A DNA stretch of 64,000 bases from an uncultured bacterium (GTDB lineage Bacteria > Cyanobacteriota > Vampirovibrionia > Gastranaerophilales > Gastranaerophilaceae), in contig CACYOO010000013.1 of NCBI GenBank assembly GCA_902776035.1, positions 1 to 64,000 on the forward strand, given 5' to 3'. Under the pieces are notes generated by a model that made no database searches, had not been told where the DNA came from, and was given only the letters and a program-made list of their open reading frames with translations. The translations under genes and the position numbers were made by a program. Positions 27,058-35,859 of the stretch are shown piece by piece. Each line of letters begins with the position of its first letter. Position 1 is the stretch's first letter.

Positions 27058-28006
27058 TCTTACAAAAAAACTTACATTGGCAATTATACTTGTTATATTA
27101 ATTTTAATTTTTGTTGTCGGTTGTACTATTTATGCAATCGAACAAGCAAATAAAATGATATTACAGGGTGAGGTTGAAGTAAAATCTGTTGACTTATCTT
27201 CAAAAGTAACAGGCAGAGTATTAAAAAAACTTCATGATAAAGGTGATATTATAAAAAAAGGCGAAGTTATAGTTATGCTAGATACTCCTGAAGTTTATGC
27301 AAAAGAAACTCAAGCCGATGCTATGTTAGATTTAGCAATGGCTCAAAAGTTAAAAGCTGATAATGGAGCAAGAAAAGAAGATATTGAGGCAATAAAAGCT
27401 AAAAAAGATTTAGCGGAGAAAACCTATAACAGAATGAACCGGCTTTATAATGAGGGTGTTATTCCTGCACAAAAATTAGATGAAGCACGTGCAAATTATG
27501 ATATGTTAAAAAATCTTTATTTAAAAGCCGAAACAGGAACAAGAGTTGAGGATAAAATGTCTGCATCAGCACTGGTTAAAAAAGCTAAAGGTGCTAATGC
27601 AGAAGTTAATTCTTATTTGAAGGAAAATAAAATTGTATCACCTATAGATGGAGTTATAACTGATGTAACTGTTGATGAGGGTGAACTTGTCGGTGCGGGT
27701 TATCCTATTGTAACAGTTGCTGACAATTCAGATTGCTGGGTAATCTTTAATTTAAGAGAAGATTTATTAAGTAAGTTCAAAGTGGGAAAAGAATTTGATG
27801 TTACAATACCTGCTATTGGTAAAAAATCTATAAAAGTAAGGGTAAATTACATTTCTGTTATGGGTAATTTTGCAACTTGGCGAGCAACAAAAGCCAGAGG
27901 TGATTTTGATATGAAAACTTTTGAGCTTAGAGCTGTTCCTGTTGAAAAGACAGATGATTTAAGAGCAGGTATGAGTGCATTATTTGATTGGAAGAAGATT
28001 AAATAG
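27050..28006 (+). CDS. HlyD/EmrA-type periplasmic adaptor
   Basis: 318 residues. One N-terminal helix (LAIILVILILIFVVGCTIYAI), then the biotinyl-lipoyl half motifs (VKSVDLSSKVTGRVLKKLHDKGDIIKKGEVIVMLD and IVSPIDGVITDVTVDEGELV), a coiled-coil hairpin between them, and a beta-barrel domain. It links inner-membrane transporter and TolC. The two ABC-2 permease genes follow within 3 nt. Confidence 0.93.
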   Translation: MNSLTKKLTLAIILVILILIFVVGCTIYAIEQANKMILQGEVEVKSVDLSSKVTGRVLKKLHDKGDIIKKGEVIVMLDTPEVYAKETQADAMLDLAMAQKLKADNGARKEDIEAIKAKKDLAEKTYNRMNRLYNEGVIPAQKLDEARANYDMLKNLYLKAETGTRVEDKMSASALVKKAKGANAEVNSYLKENKIVSPIDGVITDVTVDEGELVGAGYPIVTVADNSDCWVIFNLREDLLSKFKVGKEFDVTIPAIGKKSIKVRVNYISVMGNFATWRATKARGDFDMKTFELRAVPVEKTDDLRAGMSALFDWKKIK

Positions 28007-28008
28007 TT

Positions 28009-29175
28009 ATGGGATTTAAAGAAGTTGTTTTGCGTGAAACAAAAAAAATATTTAAAAGCCGGCTTGCTATTGCTATTACAATATTTATCCCGCTTACACT
28101 TTGTTTAATGATATGTTTAATTTTTTCACAGGGTTCTCCAAAAAATTTACCTGTGGCTGTTTTAGATGATGATAATTCTTCCATTTCAAGAATGATTGTA
28201 AGGTACTTAAATGTAATGCCTTCGATTGAGGTTAAATATAGGGTTTCTGATTACAGAAGCGGAAACCAATTACTTACAGAAGGTAAAGTATATGGTTTTG
28301 TAGCTATTCCAAAAAATTTTGAACGTGATATATATAGATTAAAACAACCATCTTTACTTTTGTACTATAACGGACAGAGAATATTAATTGGCGGAATTAT
28401 ATCAAAAGATATAACTATGCTTGTACAAACTATTTCTGTAGGTATTGATGCAAAAATAAGAGCTAAGCGTGGAGTACCTATGTCAGAAGCTATAAAACAA
28501 GCTTATTTGATTAAAATTGATGATCATGTAAGGTCTAATCCTTATTTCAATTATCAGTATTTTCTCTCTATCGTTGCTTTTGGACATATTTTACAAATAA
28601 GTATGTTACTTTCTGCAGTTTGGGCTTTGGGTACAGAATTTAAATACGGTACTGCAAAAGAATGGTTAGAATGTGCAAATAATTCTATTGTTATAGCTTT
28701 TTTAGGTAAAATGTTCCCTTATTTTTGTATATTTACTACAATATTTTTTATATTATATTTTGTATATTTTGTATTGCTCCATGCACCTTACAGTGGAAAT
28801 ATATTAATCGGATTTATTATAAATATAATGTTTATAATAACTTGTCTTACCATGTCTGCAATATTTTTAATTGTAGCCAGAGGAAATTTTAGGTTGGCAT
28901 TAAGCAGTTCCGCATTTTATGTTGCTATGGGTTTTGCATTTGCAGGAGTTACTTTTCCTGTAATGTCAATGCCATTAGCTGCAAAAATTTATAGTGCGAT
29001 TTTACCATTGAGTTATTATGCACAAGTTATGATTGATCAATCTTTAAAAAATATACCGGCTATTTATGATTTAAAATTTGCAATTGCTCTTACCGGTTTG
29101 GGCTTATGGGGAATTGTTAATTTGCCTCTTTTAAAGATGTTTGCTATTGATGAAAATAGGTGGTATAAGTTGTGA
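28009..29175 (+). CDS. ABC-2 type transporter permease (first of pair)
   Basis: 388 residues with the YhhJ/YbhR layout: one N-terminal helix (LAIAITIFIPLTLCLMICLIF), a large extracytoplasmic domain beginning LPVAVLDDDNSSISRMIVRYL, then about five C-terminal helices. Such subunits normally require an ABC ATPase. None is encoded next to it. Probably pairs with the following permease as a heterodimer under the HlyD/TolC conduit; substrate unknown. Confidence 0.88.
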   Translation: MGFKEVVLRETKKIFKSRLAIAITIFIPLTLCLMICLIFSQGSPKNLPVAVLDDDNSSISRMIVRYLNVMPSIEVKYRVSDYRSGNQLLTEGKVYGFVAIPKNFERDIYRLKQPSLLLYYNGQRILIGGIISKDITMLVQTISVGIDAKIRAKRGVPMSEAIKQAYLIKIDDHVRSNPYFNYQYFLSIVAFGHILQISMLLSAVWALGTEFKYGTAKEWLECANNSIVIAFLGKMFPYFCIFTTIFFILYFVYFVLLHAPYSGNILIGFIINIMFIITCLTMSAIFLIVARGNFRLALSSSAFYVAMGFAFAGVTFPVMSMPLAAKIYSAILPLSYYAQVMIDQSLKNIPAIYDLKFAIALTGLGLWGIVNLPLLKMFAIDENRWYKL

Positions 29176-30335
29176 TAAAATTTTTGAATATTATATTAGA
29201 TGAATATAAAGCTTTTATAAAAGATTATGGTGCAATGCTCATAATGATTGTTGGTGTTGTATCATATTCAGTATTTTATGCAATTCCCTATGCACATGAA
29301 GTTGTAAAAGAAGTGCCAATAGGAGTTTTAGATAATGATAATACTGTATTATCAAGAGAATTTATAAGGGAATTGAATATTTCTGATATGCTTAAAATTG
29401 TATCAACTCCAAAAAGCATTCAGGAAGCTGAAACAGAATTTTTCAATGGAAAAATAAAAGGTTATGTGGTAATACCAAAAAAATTTGAAAGAGATATTTT
29501 AAGAGGTCAGCAATCAGTTATATCACTCTTTGCAGATTCAAGTTATATGATTATATATAAATCTGTTTACAGTGGTGTGGTTAGTGTTGCAACGGAATTA
29601 GGTGCAAAAATAGAAATTGGAAAGCTTATGAAATCCGGTGTTCCAAAACAAATGGCGATTGCTTTAAAACAACCCTTCAATTTTGTTGCAACATCAATGT
29701 ATAACCCTGCAGGCGGTTATGCAACTTATGTTTTTCCTGTTGTTATTATATTAATTTTACATCAAACTTTATTGGTTGGAATTGGTTTGATGTTGGGAAC
29801 AAAAAACGAGTTTAAGGAAACATACTGTGAAAAGGGTGATGTTGCAATAACTATTTTTGGACGTTCAACTGCTTATGTTTTATTATACTTATTTTATTCT
29901 TTATTTTATTTTATGCTTTATCCTCAAGTAATTGTATATCCTATGTCTTATAATATAGTACCATTATTTATGATATTAATTCCTATGTTTTATTCTGTAG
30001 CAATGCTTGCTCATGCAATATCATTTATATTTAAGACAAGGGAATCTTCATTATTAATATTGGTTGTAACGTCTTTAGTATTTATATTTTTACCGGGATT
30101 AATATGGCCAAGAGAGTCAATTCCTCAAATAATAAATATTATAGCTATGTTTTTACCTGCAACTTGTGGTATAGATGGAATTATAAAAGTCAATCAAATG
30201 AATGCAACTCTTTGGGATGTAAAATTTGATATTTTATGGCTTGTATTTTTATGTTTCTTATATTATTTGCTGGCAATGTACGTTATAAACAAAATAAGAG
30301 AAAAACATTCTATAAATAAAGACATTCATAACTAA
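29172..30335 (+). CDS. ABC-2 type transporter permease (second of pair)
   Basis: 387 residues, same architecture as its neighbour: helix (AMLIMIVGVVSYSVFYAIPYA), periplasmic domain starting VPIGVLDNDNTVLSREFIREL, then five helices with ILVVTSLVFIFLPGLIWPRESIPQ. It starts with GTG at 29172, overlapping the stop of the first permease by 4 nt. The operon ends here without an ATPase gene. Confidence 0.87.
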   Translation: MIKFLNIILDEYKAFIKDYGAMLIMIVGVVSYSVFYAIPYAHEVVKEVPIGVLDNDNTVLSREFIRELNISDMLKIVSTPKSIQEAETEFFNGKIKGYVVIPKKFERDILRGQQSVISLFADSSYMIIYKSVYSGVVSVATELGAKIEIGKLMKSGVPKQMAIALKQPFNFVATSMYNPAGGYATYVFPVVIILILHQTLLVGIGLMLGTKNEFKETYCEKGDVAITIFGRSTAYVLLYLFYSLFYFMLYPQVIVYPMSYNIVPLFMILIPMFYSVAMLAHAISFIFKTRESSLLILVVTSLVFIFLPGLIWPRESIPQIINIIAMFLPATCGIDGIIKVNQMNATLWDVKFDILWLVFLCFLYYLLAMYVINKIREKHSINKDIHN

Positions 30336-30408
30336 AATATTTTTATACATTTTATCATTCATTAAATGTATTCATATAATAATTATTATATAATAGAATA
30401 TTTGTATT

Positions 30409-31272
30409 ATGAATATATGTAAAAATTGGACTCAATGGCTTTTAGAAACACGATTTGCTTCAATGACACCTGAAATGAGGCAGCAAACTTTGAATTGGCT
30501 TCAAATTGTCAGAGATAACATTTTAGTCAGAGCAAATATAAAACCTAATCAGACAATTATTGATATAGGTACGGGAACAGGTTTGTTAGCATTCAAAGTA
30601 TTGGAAGATTTAAAAGGTACAGGAGAGATTATTTTTTCTGATAAATTTCAAGACTGTTTGGATAACTGTGAAAATATTTTAAAACAAAATGATGTAAAAT
30701 CAGGATATAGATTAATACAGTGTCCTGCGGAAAATATTCCGCTTGAAGATAATTCTATTGATACGGCACTTATGCGTTCTGTACTTGTTCACATTAAGGA
30801 TAAACAAACAGCTATAAATGAAATTTATAGAATACTAAAACCAAAAGGACATTTTTGTGCATTTGAGCCGATTATACGTTCAAATACAAGATATTGGGAA
30901 CTTACATCTCCTGAAAAAATACGTAATTACGAAAAATTCAAACAAGCCGAAAATGAATTTATGACATCAGAAGAAGATTCGTTATGTAATTTTGATGAAT
31001 ATACTCTAGCTAAAAATTTTGAAGATGCCGGCTTTACTGATGGAACTGTTGATTGTGATGTCATTCCGTCTAACTATACTGCAACAGATAAAATGGTTGA
31101 AGAATGGTTTGCAACTCCTCCTTCACCGGGAATGCCAACAATGAAAGACAGATTTTTGAACTATTTTGATGAAGAAACAGTATGTAATTATATCGAGGAT
31201 GTAAAAAAAGAGTTAAATGGAAAATTTATAAGTGTAAATACTCGCTCTGTATACATTAATGTTATAAAATAA
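30409..31272 (+). CDS. Class I SAM-dependent methyltransferase
   Basis: 287 residues. Motif I IIDIGTGTGLLAFKVLEDL, acidic motif II IIFSDKF, motif IV region DTALMRSVLVHIKDKQTAINEIYRILKPKGHFCAFEP, typical of the methyltransferase-11 / UbiE-like group. Substrate unknown (small molecule more likely than nucleic acid). A TATAAT box at 30389-30394 lies 15 nt before the ATG and no ribosome site is visible, so the 5' leader should be very short. A bidirectional terminator follows. Confidence 0.85.
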   Translation: MNICKNWTQWLLETRFASMTPEMRQQTLNWLQIVRDNILVRANIKPNQTIIDIGTGTGLLAFKVLEDLKGTGEIIFSDKFQDCLDNCENILKQNDVKSGYRLIQCPAENIPLEDNSIDTALMRSVLVHIKDKQTAINEIYRILKPKGHFCAFEPIIRSNTRYWELTSPEKIRNYEKFKQAENEFMTSEEDSLCNFDEYTLAKNFEDAGFTDGTVDCDVIPSNYTATDKMVEEWFATPPSPGMPTMKDRFLNYFDEETVCNYIEDVKKELNGKFISVNTRSVYINVIK

Positions 31273-31294
31273 AATAAAATAAAATAAAAACAAA

Positions 31295-31337
31295 ATAAAA
31301 CAGGTGTTCTTCATTTGAGAAATAACACCTGTTTTAT
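31295..31337. terminator. Bidirectional terminator between methyltransferase gene and rpmA
   Basis: Arms ATAAAACAGGTGTT and AACACCTGTTTTAT (14 bp) with A- and T-rich flanks on both sides. A short AAAAT tandem run (about 31265-31288) precedes it. Confidence 0.85.
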
Positions 31338-31352
31338 TTTTATAAATATATC

Positions 31353-31607
31353 TTACTTAGCGTAAACGCTAACTTGCTTTCTATCTCTACGGTGTGGTTC
31401 AAACTTAACTTCACCGTCAATTAAAGCAAACAAAGTATCATCAGAACCAATACCTACATTGTTTCCCGGATGAATTTTTGTACCTCTTTGACGAACAATA
31501 ATGTTACCTGTTTTAACCATTTCTCCGCCAAACTTTTTAACGCCTAAACGTTGAGCTTCGGAATCACGTCCGTTTCTGGTTGAACCCATTCCCTTTTTAT
31601 GTGCCAT
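31353..31607 (-). CDS. rpmA: 50S ribosomal protein L27
   Basis: 84 residues starting [20 protein letters not shown], reaching the peptidyl-transferase centre. The protein begins directly with the mature sequence, so it lacks the cleavable N-terminal extension of Firmicutes L27 and needs no Prp protease. Follows rplU by 40 nt. Confidence 0.98.
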   Translation of the reverse strand: MAHKKGMGSTRNGRDSEAQRLGVKKFGGEMVKTGNIIVRQRGTKIHPGNNVGIGSDDTLFALIDGEVKFEPHRRDRKQVSVYAK

Positions 31608-31647
31608 ATTAAACCTGCTTTCTTGTTAATTGTTTTGTAAATACCTA

Positions 31648-32004
31648 TTATTCAGCTGATGCTTCTTCAGTTGTTGCAGCTTTTTTAGATGCTGTTGTTC
31701 TGATTTTATTAATCATAACTCTGGTAAATTCTTGTCTGTGTCCTCTTTTTACACGGTATCCCTTTTTAGGTCTTTGTTTGTATACCAAAACTTTCTTGGA
31801 TTTACCATGTTCCATTATAACACCTTCAGCACTTGCATTTTTTACATAAGGTTGACCTACTTTTGATTTTTTACCGTTTACAAGCATTACAACTTTGTCA
31901 AATACAACTTTTGAATCTTTTTCACCTTCTAAAAGTTCTACATCTATATAGCGGCCTTCTTCCATTTGGTATTGTTTTCCGCCTGTTTCAACTATTGCGT
32001 ACAT
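31648..32004 (-). CDS. rplU: 50S ribosomal protein L21
   Basis: 118 residues: MYAIVETGGKQYQMEEGRYIDVE, KVLVYKQRPKKGYRVKRGHRQEFT and an Ala/Thr/Glu tail slightly longer than usual. AAAGGAAAA precedes the ATG. First gene of rplU-rpmA, with a strong promoter about 90-120 nt upstream. Confidence 0.97.
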   Translation of the reverse strand: MYAIVETGGKQYQMEEGRYIDVELLEGEKDSKVVFDKVVMLVNGKKSKVGQPYVKNASAEGVIMEHGKSKKVLVYKQRPKKGYRVKRGHRQEFTRVMINKIRTTASKKAATTEEASAE

Positions 32005-32093
32005 TTTAATTTTCCTTTCTTTTATAGGTATCGTAATTCTTTTTAATGAATTTTTAGGAACGATTTACCTGTTCTAAATATCTCGTACAATCT

Positions 32094-32122
32094 ATTATCC
32101 ACTGCTAAAATTACACTGTCAA
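32094..32122 (-). promoter_or_regulatory. Promoter of rplU-rpmA
   Basis: Minus strand: TTGACA (32122-32117), 17-nt spacer, GATAAT (32099-32094). It gives a 5' leader of about 80 nt, which could hold an L21-type control element that I cannot identify. Confidence 0.85.
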
Positions 32123-32165
32123 GCATGTTTTAAAAATATTTTTGAATTTTTATTGAAAATAAAAA

Positions 32166-32189
32166 AATAGGTTGTAAAAACAACCTATT
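32166..32189 (-). terminator. Terminator of the DHH phosphoesterase transcript
   Basis: Perfect 10-bp arms AATAGGTTGT / ACAACCTATT with a 4-nt loop, followed on the minus strand by a T run. It lies 95 nt beyond the DHH gene stop. Confidence 0.8.
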
Positions 32190-32283
32190 AAAAAGATTTT
32201 ACACTAGCTGAAATATAAATAGCAATTTTATATTATATTTTAGCTAAATTTTGTGCAATATTATTACAAATACTTAATATTAT

Positions 32284-33222
32284 TTAGTGAACGTAAGTAT
32301 TAATATTTTTTATAATGTCTTTCAAAACTTTATCGGCATCATTATGAGGAACTTGGCAAGTACCGGCATTTCTGTGTCCTCCTCCGCCATATTCTGCCAT
32401 CAATTCTGCAACATTTAACTCTGATGTTCTGTTAATAACAGATTTACCTACGGCATAAACTGTTTTTGTTCCGTCATTACCCATTATTTTATGAATAGAG
32501 ATATTACATTCAGGAAACATAGTATAAATATAAAATCTGTTTCCTACATGAACTTTATCTTCATCAAAATAATTTACTAATACAACATCATCATGTACTG
32601 TTGAGCATCTTTTTAATTGTTTTACAAATTCGGATTGTTCTGCTTTATAAAAGTCTACTCTTTCTTTTACATCAGGATTATTTAGTATATCAGATATGTC
32701 AAAAGTTGTTTGTACTAAATCGATAACATGTCTGAAAAATTCAAAATTAGATAATCTGAATTGTTTGTCGTATCTGCCAAGTCCTGTTCTTGGGTCAAGA
32801 ATATAGTTTAACAATAACCAGCCGGTTGGATTTTCAATTTCTTCAGTTGTTACACTACCTGAGTCTGCCTTATCGACGTTATCAAGCATAACAGCCCATT
32901 CTTTAGGAAATTTATCTGCTCCGCCAAAGTATTCATATATTACTCTTGTTGCAGATTTAGCAATAGGATTAATTATATGATTTCCTCTCTTGTTATATTC
33001 TCTTATATCTTCATAAAAATGGTGGTCGAAAACAAAGTGAGCATTTTCATTATATGGTAAATTTGTAATAATATTATCGTCAGTAACGGTTATTTTACCA
33101 TCTTGTACGTCTTTTGGATGACAAAATTCGATTTTGTCAATCATTCCTAATTTTTTTAACAATGCGGCAGACATTGCACCATCTAAGTCTGCTCTTGTTA
33201 ACAATGTGTATTTTTTTGCCAT
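32284..33222 (-). CDS. DHH-family phosphoesterase
   Basis: 312 residues. Metal-binding motifs: LTRADLDGAMSAALLKKLG (DxDG), FVFDHHFYED (DHH) and the C-terminal GGGGHRNAGTCQVP of the DHHA1 domain. Such proteins hydrolyse phosphodiesters such as nanoRNA, cyclic dinucleotides or polyphosphate. The domain spacing does not match NrnA closely, and I cannot name the substrate. Probably co-transcribed with the upstream OmpH gene (28 nt gap). Confidence 0.85.
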   Translation of the reverse strand: MAKKYTLLTRADLDGAMSAALLKKLGMIDKIEFCHPKDVQDGKITVTDDNIITNLPYNENAHFVFDHHFYEDIREYNKRGNHIINPIAKSATRVIYEYFGGADKFPKEWAVMLDNVDKADSGSVTTEEIENPTGWLLLNYILDPRTGLGRYDKQFRLSNFEFFRHVIDLVQTTFDISDILNNPDVKERVDFYKAEQSEFVKQLKRCSTVHDDVVLVNYFDEDKVHVGNRFYIYTMFPECNISIHKIMGNDGTKTVYAVGKSVINRTSELNVAELMAEYGGGGHRNAGTCQVPHNDADKVLKDIIKNINTYVH

Positions 33223-33250
33223 TTTAAACTCCCAACTTTTTATATAATAA

Positions 33251-33712
33251 CTATTTAACTACTTTTTTTATATGGTTTGTAATATCTTCTCCTCCATACA
33301 AAACCAAACCTTTTGCCAAAACTATATCATACCCTCTCTTTTTAGCTTCGGTTTGTATGGTGTTGTTAATTGATTTATCTATTTCTAAAAGTTTAGTTTC
33401 ATAAGTTTTATCATTTTTATCTTTAAAAGCTTTTATTTGATTATCGTATTTGCTTATTAAGTCTTTTCTTTCTTTTTCATCTTTTTTTTCTGAAATTTCT
33501 TTTTGTGCCTTTGTAAGCATAGTTTTTAATTCATTAGTTTTTTCTTCATGTTGTTTTTTTAATGCCTGAACTTGATTTGAAGATAAAACAACTTGTTGAA
33601 TATCAACAACTGCAATTTTGTAGTTTTTTGTTGTATCTGACATTGCGTAATTACCGGCACAAGTACCTAAAATAAATGCTATAAACACATATATAAATAT
33701 TTTTTTATTCAT
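33251..33712 (-). CDS. OmpH/Skp-family periplasmic chaperone
   Basis: 153 residues. Signal peptide (IFIYVFIAFILGTCAGNYAMS), a beta segment KIAVVDIQQVVLSSNQVQALKKQ, then a long charged coiled coil (tentacle arms) and a final beta segment YDIVLAKGLVLYGGEDIT. Skp trimers hold unfolded outer-membrane proteins. Consistent with the outer-membrane genes elsewhere in the window. Confidence 0.9.
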   Translation of the reverse strand: MNKKIFIYVFIAFILGTCAGNYAMSDTTKNYKIAVVDIQQVVLSSNQVQALKKQHEEKTNELKTMLTKAQKEISEKKDEKERKDLISKYDNQIKAFKDKNDKTYETKLLEIDKSINNTIQTEAKKRGYDIVLAKGLVLYGGEDITNHIKKVVK

Positions 33713-33781
33713 GACGTAAATCTCCTTATTATTAAAATGTAATATAAAATTTTTAATTAATCAATATATACATGTGGGCTA

Positions 33782-34831
33782 TTAAAATACCATGCCTGTT
33801 TTGTTATATATAAAAGGTATTACTTTCTTTCCTTTCTTGTCTATAAATCCCCATTTGCCATCTAATAATACTGCAGCAAGCCCATCATCAAAGCTGCTTG
33901 TAGATGTATATTTTAAGTCTATAACAGGATTTCCTTTTTTATCTATAAAACCGCATTTTGTATAGTTAACGCAAACTTCTGCCAAACCTTCCGAAAAAGC
34001 GGATGTTATGCTGTATGATTTATTAAACAATCTTTCACCTTTATCGTTTATGTAAAACCACTTTGTATCACTTCCTTGAGCTGCACCTATTCCTTCTGAA
34101 AAATCATCTGCCCATAAAAATTTAAAAGGAATAACTGTATCTCCATGTTTATCAATATATCCGCATCGTTCTGCATGAATATTGTCAATATATTGACAAG
34201 CACTTATCATATTATGAGATAGATAGCCCAGCATATTGTAATTAGGAGGTATAATAATTTCTCCGTTTTTATTTATTGCTCCCCATAATTTGTCAGCTTG
34301 AACATTGCCAAGTCCATGTACAAACACAGATGTTTTTTGATATTCAAAAGGTATTATAATTTTATTTTTTTTGTTAACGTAACCGCACTGTTCAAATGTT
34401 TTACAAACGGGAGCCAATCCCTCTGCGTAGCTGTCAGCAAATTCATATTCAAACGGAATAACCACATTTCCTCGTTTGTTTATATATCCGAACATTCCAT
34501 CTTTTTGAACTGCAGCAAGTCCATTAGAAAATGAAAAAACTGTATCATATTCCGGCTTTATAACAAATTCTCCTTTTTTGTTAATAAAACCGCAGTTATA
34601 TTCTATACAAGCAACTGCAAGCCCGTCTTTAAATTTGCCTAAAATATCATAACGATAAGGTATTACAAGTTTTCCTTTTGCATTTATTACACCCCACTTA
34701 CCGTCTTTGCATACATTCAACAATGTTTGGTTATTGTATAAAGTCAGCACAAAAATTATCACGATAAATACAAAAATAAATATGCTCGCAATACTCAATT
34801 TAACTTTATTATCACTAATAAATTTTATCAT
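33782..34831 (-). CDS. Membrane-anchored WG-repeat protein
   Basis: 349 residues. One N-terminal helix (LSIASIFIFVFIVIIFVLTLY) anchors about nine WG-type beta repeats outside the cytoplasm, e.g. KWGVINAKGKLVIPYRY, CGFINKKGEFVIKPEYD, KWGFIDKKGKKVIPFIY. Alternate repeats carry paired Cys (ACIEYNCGFI, VCKTFEQCGYV, VCVNYTKCGFI), suggesting disulfides that the VKOR-DsbA protein could form. Function of WG-repeat proteins is mostly unknown; adhesion or surface binding is plausible. Monocistronic by position. Confidence 0.88.
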   Translation of the reverse strand: MIKFISDNKVKLSIASIFIFVFIVIIFVLTLYNNQTLLNVCKDGKWGVINAKGKLVIPYRYDILGKFKDGLAVACIEYNCGFINKKGEFVIKPEYDTVFSFSNGLAAVQKDGMFGYINKRGNVVIPFEYEFADSYAEGLAPVCKTFEQCGYVNKKNKIIIPFEYQKTSVFVHGLGNVQADKLWGAINKNGEIIIPPNYNMLGYLSHNMISACQYIDNIHAERCGYIDKHGDTVIPFKFLWADDFSEGIGAAQGSDTKWFYINDKGERLFNKSYSITSAFSEGLAEVCVNYTKCGFIDKKGNPVIDLKYTSTSSFDDGLAAVLLDGKWGFIDKKGKKVIPFIYNKTGMVF

Positions 34832-34978
34832 TCAGCCATTTTAACAAATTCATATAATAATGTCAAACGATATGGTATTATGGCTTTTGCTCAGGATTTT
34901 ATTTATATATTTGATTTTATACTTGATTTATAATAATGTATTAAAATATTAATTAATACTGTTAATAAAGGTTTAGTG

Positions 34979-35773
34979 ATGAATATACTTATATCCAATG
35001 ATGATGGCATTAATGCAAGTGGAATAAAAGCTCTTTCTGAAGCAATAGGAAAAGATTATAATGTTTATGTAGCTGCACCTGATAGAGAACGTTCTGCTGC
35101 AGGGCATTCTATAACTTTAACAACTCCTTTAAGGGTAGATGAAATAGAACCGCTAAATGGTTCAAAAAAGAGCTGGTCTATAACCGGAACACCCGGAGAT
35201 TGTGTTAAAATTGCACTAAATGCTATTCTCAAACCTGAAGAAATGCCTGATTTGATTATTTCAGGTATTAATCATGGGCCTAATTTGGGATATGATATAT
35301 TATATTCAGGAACGGTAAGTTGTGCTATAGAAGGAGCAATGTTTGGAATACCAAGTTTAGCCGTTTCACTAAATATTTTATCTTCTGAATATAATGACTT
35401 TAGATTTGCAGCAAATTTTGTGAATACACTTATTCCAAAACTTAAAGATTTTAAAATTCCGTCAAGGTCTATACTGAATATAAATGTACCGAGTGTTTCA
35501 CCTGAGGATATAGGGGGTATAGCAATTACGGAAATGGGCGGCAGAATGTTTAATGATAAATATGAAAAACGTATTGATCCAAGAGGTAAAACATATTATT
35601 GGATGGCAGGCGAACTTTCAGGTGCATCAGAAAAGGAAAATACTGATATAGAAGCCATAAGAAGAAATCAAATTTCAATAACACCTCTTTCTTTTGATAC
35701 AACGAGAAAAGAAATTATTTCAGAGCTAAATGAAATACTTTGCAGTGATAATATGTGCAATTGGTTTAACTAA
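34979..35773 (+). CDS. surE: 5'/3'-nucleotidase SurE
   Basis: Survival protein SurE, a metal-dependent nucleoside monophosphatase. N terminus MNILISNDDGINASGIKAL carries the metal Asp pair; APDRERSAAGHSIT, SGINHGPNLGYDILYSGTVSCAIEG and LNINVP follow. 264 residues. AAAGG about 7 nt before the ATG at 34979 favours it over the GTG one codon upstream. Confidence 0.95.
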   Translation: MNILISNDDGINASGIKALSEAIGKDYNVYVAAPDRERSAAGHSITLTTPLRVDEIEPLNGSKKSWSITGTPGDCVKIALNAILKPEEMPDLIISGINHGPNLGYDILYSGTVSCAIEGAMFGIPSLAVSLNILSSEYNDFRFAANFVNTLIPKLKDFKIPSRSILNINVPSVSPEDIGGIAITEMGGRMFNDKYEKRIDPRGKTYYWMAGELSGASEKENTDIEAIRRNQISITPLSFDTTRKEIISELNEILCSDNMCNWFN

Positions 35774-35859
35774 AATAAATTAGCAAATCATCATTTTAGG
35801 ATACAAGGGTAATATCTATTTTTTATCAATAATGACAAAATTGGTAAAAAGGAGATAAT

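Noticed and set aside
32005-32093. rplU 5' leader as a known L21 autoregulatory RNA
   Set aside because: The length fits, but I could not find a conserved core or stable stem I could name.
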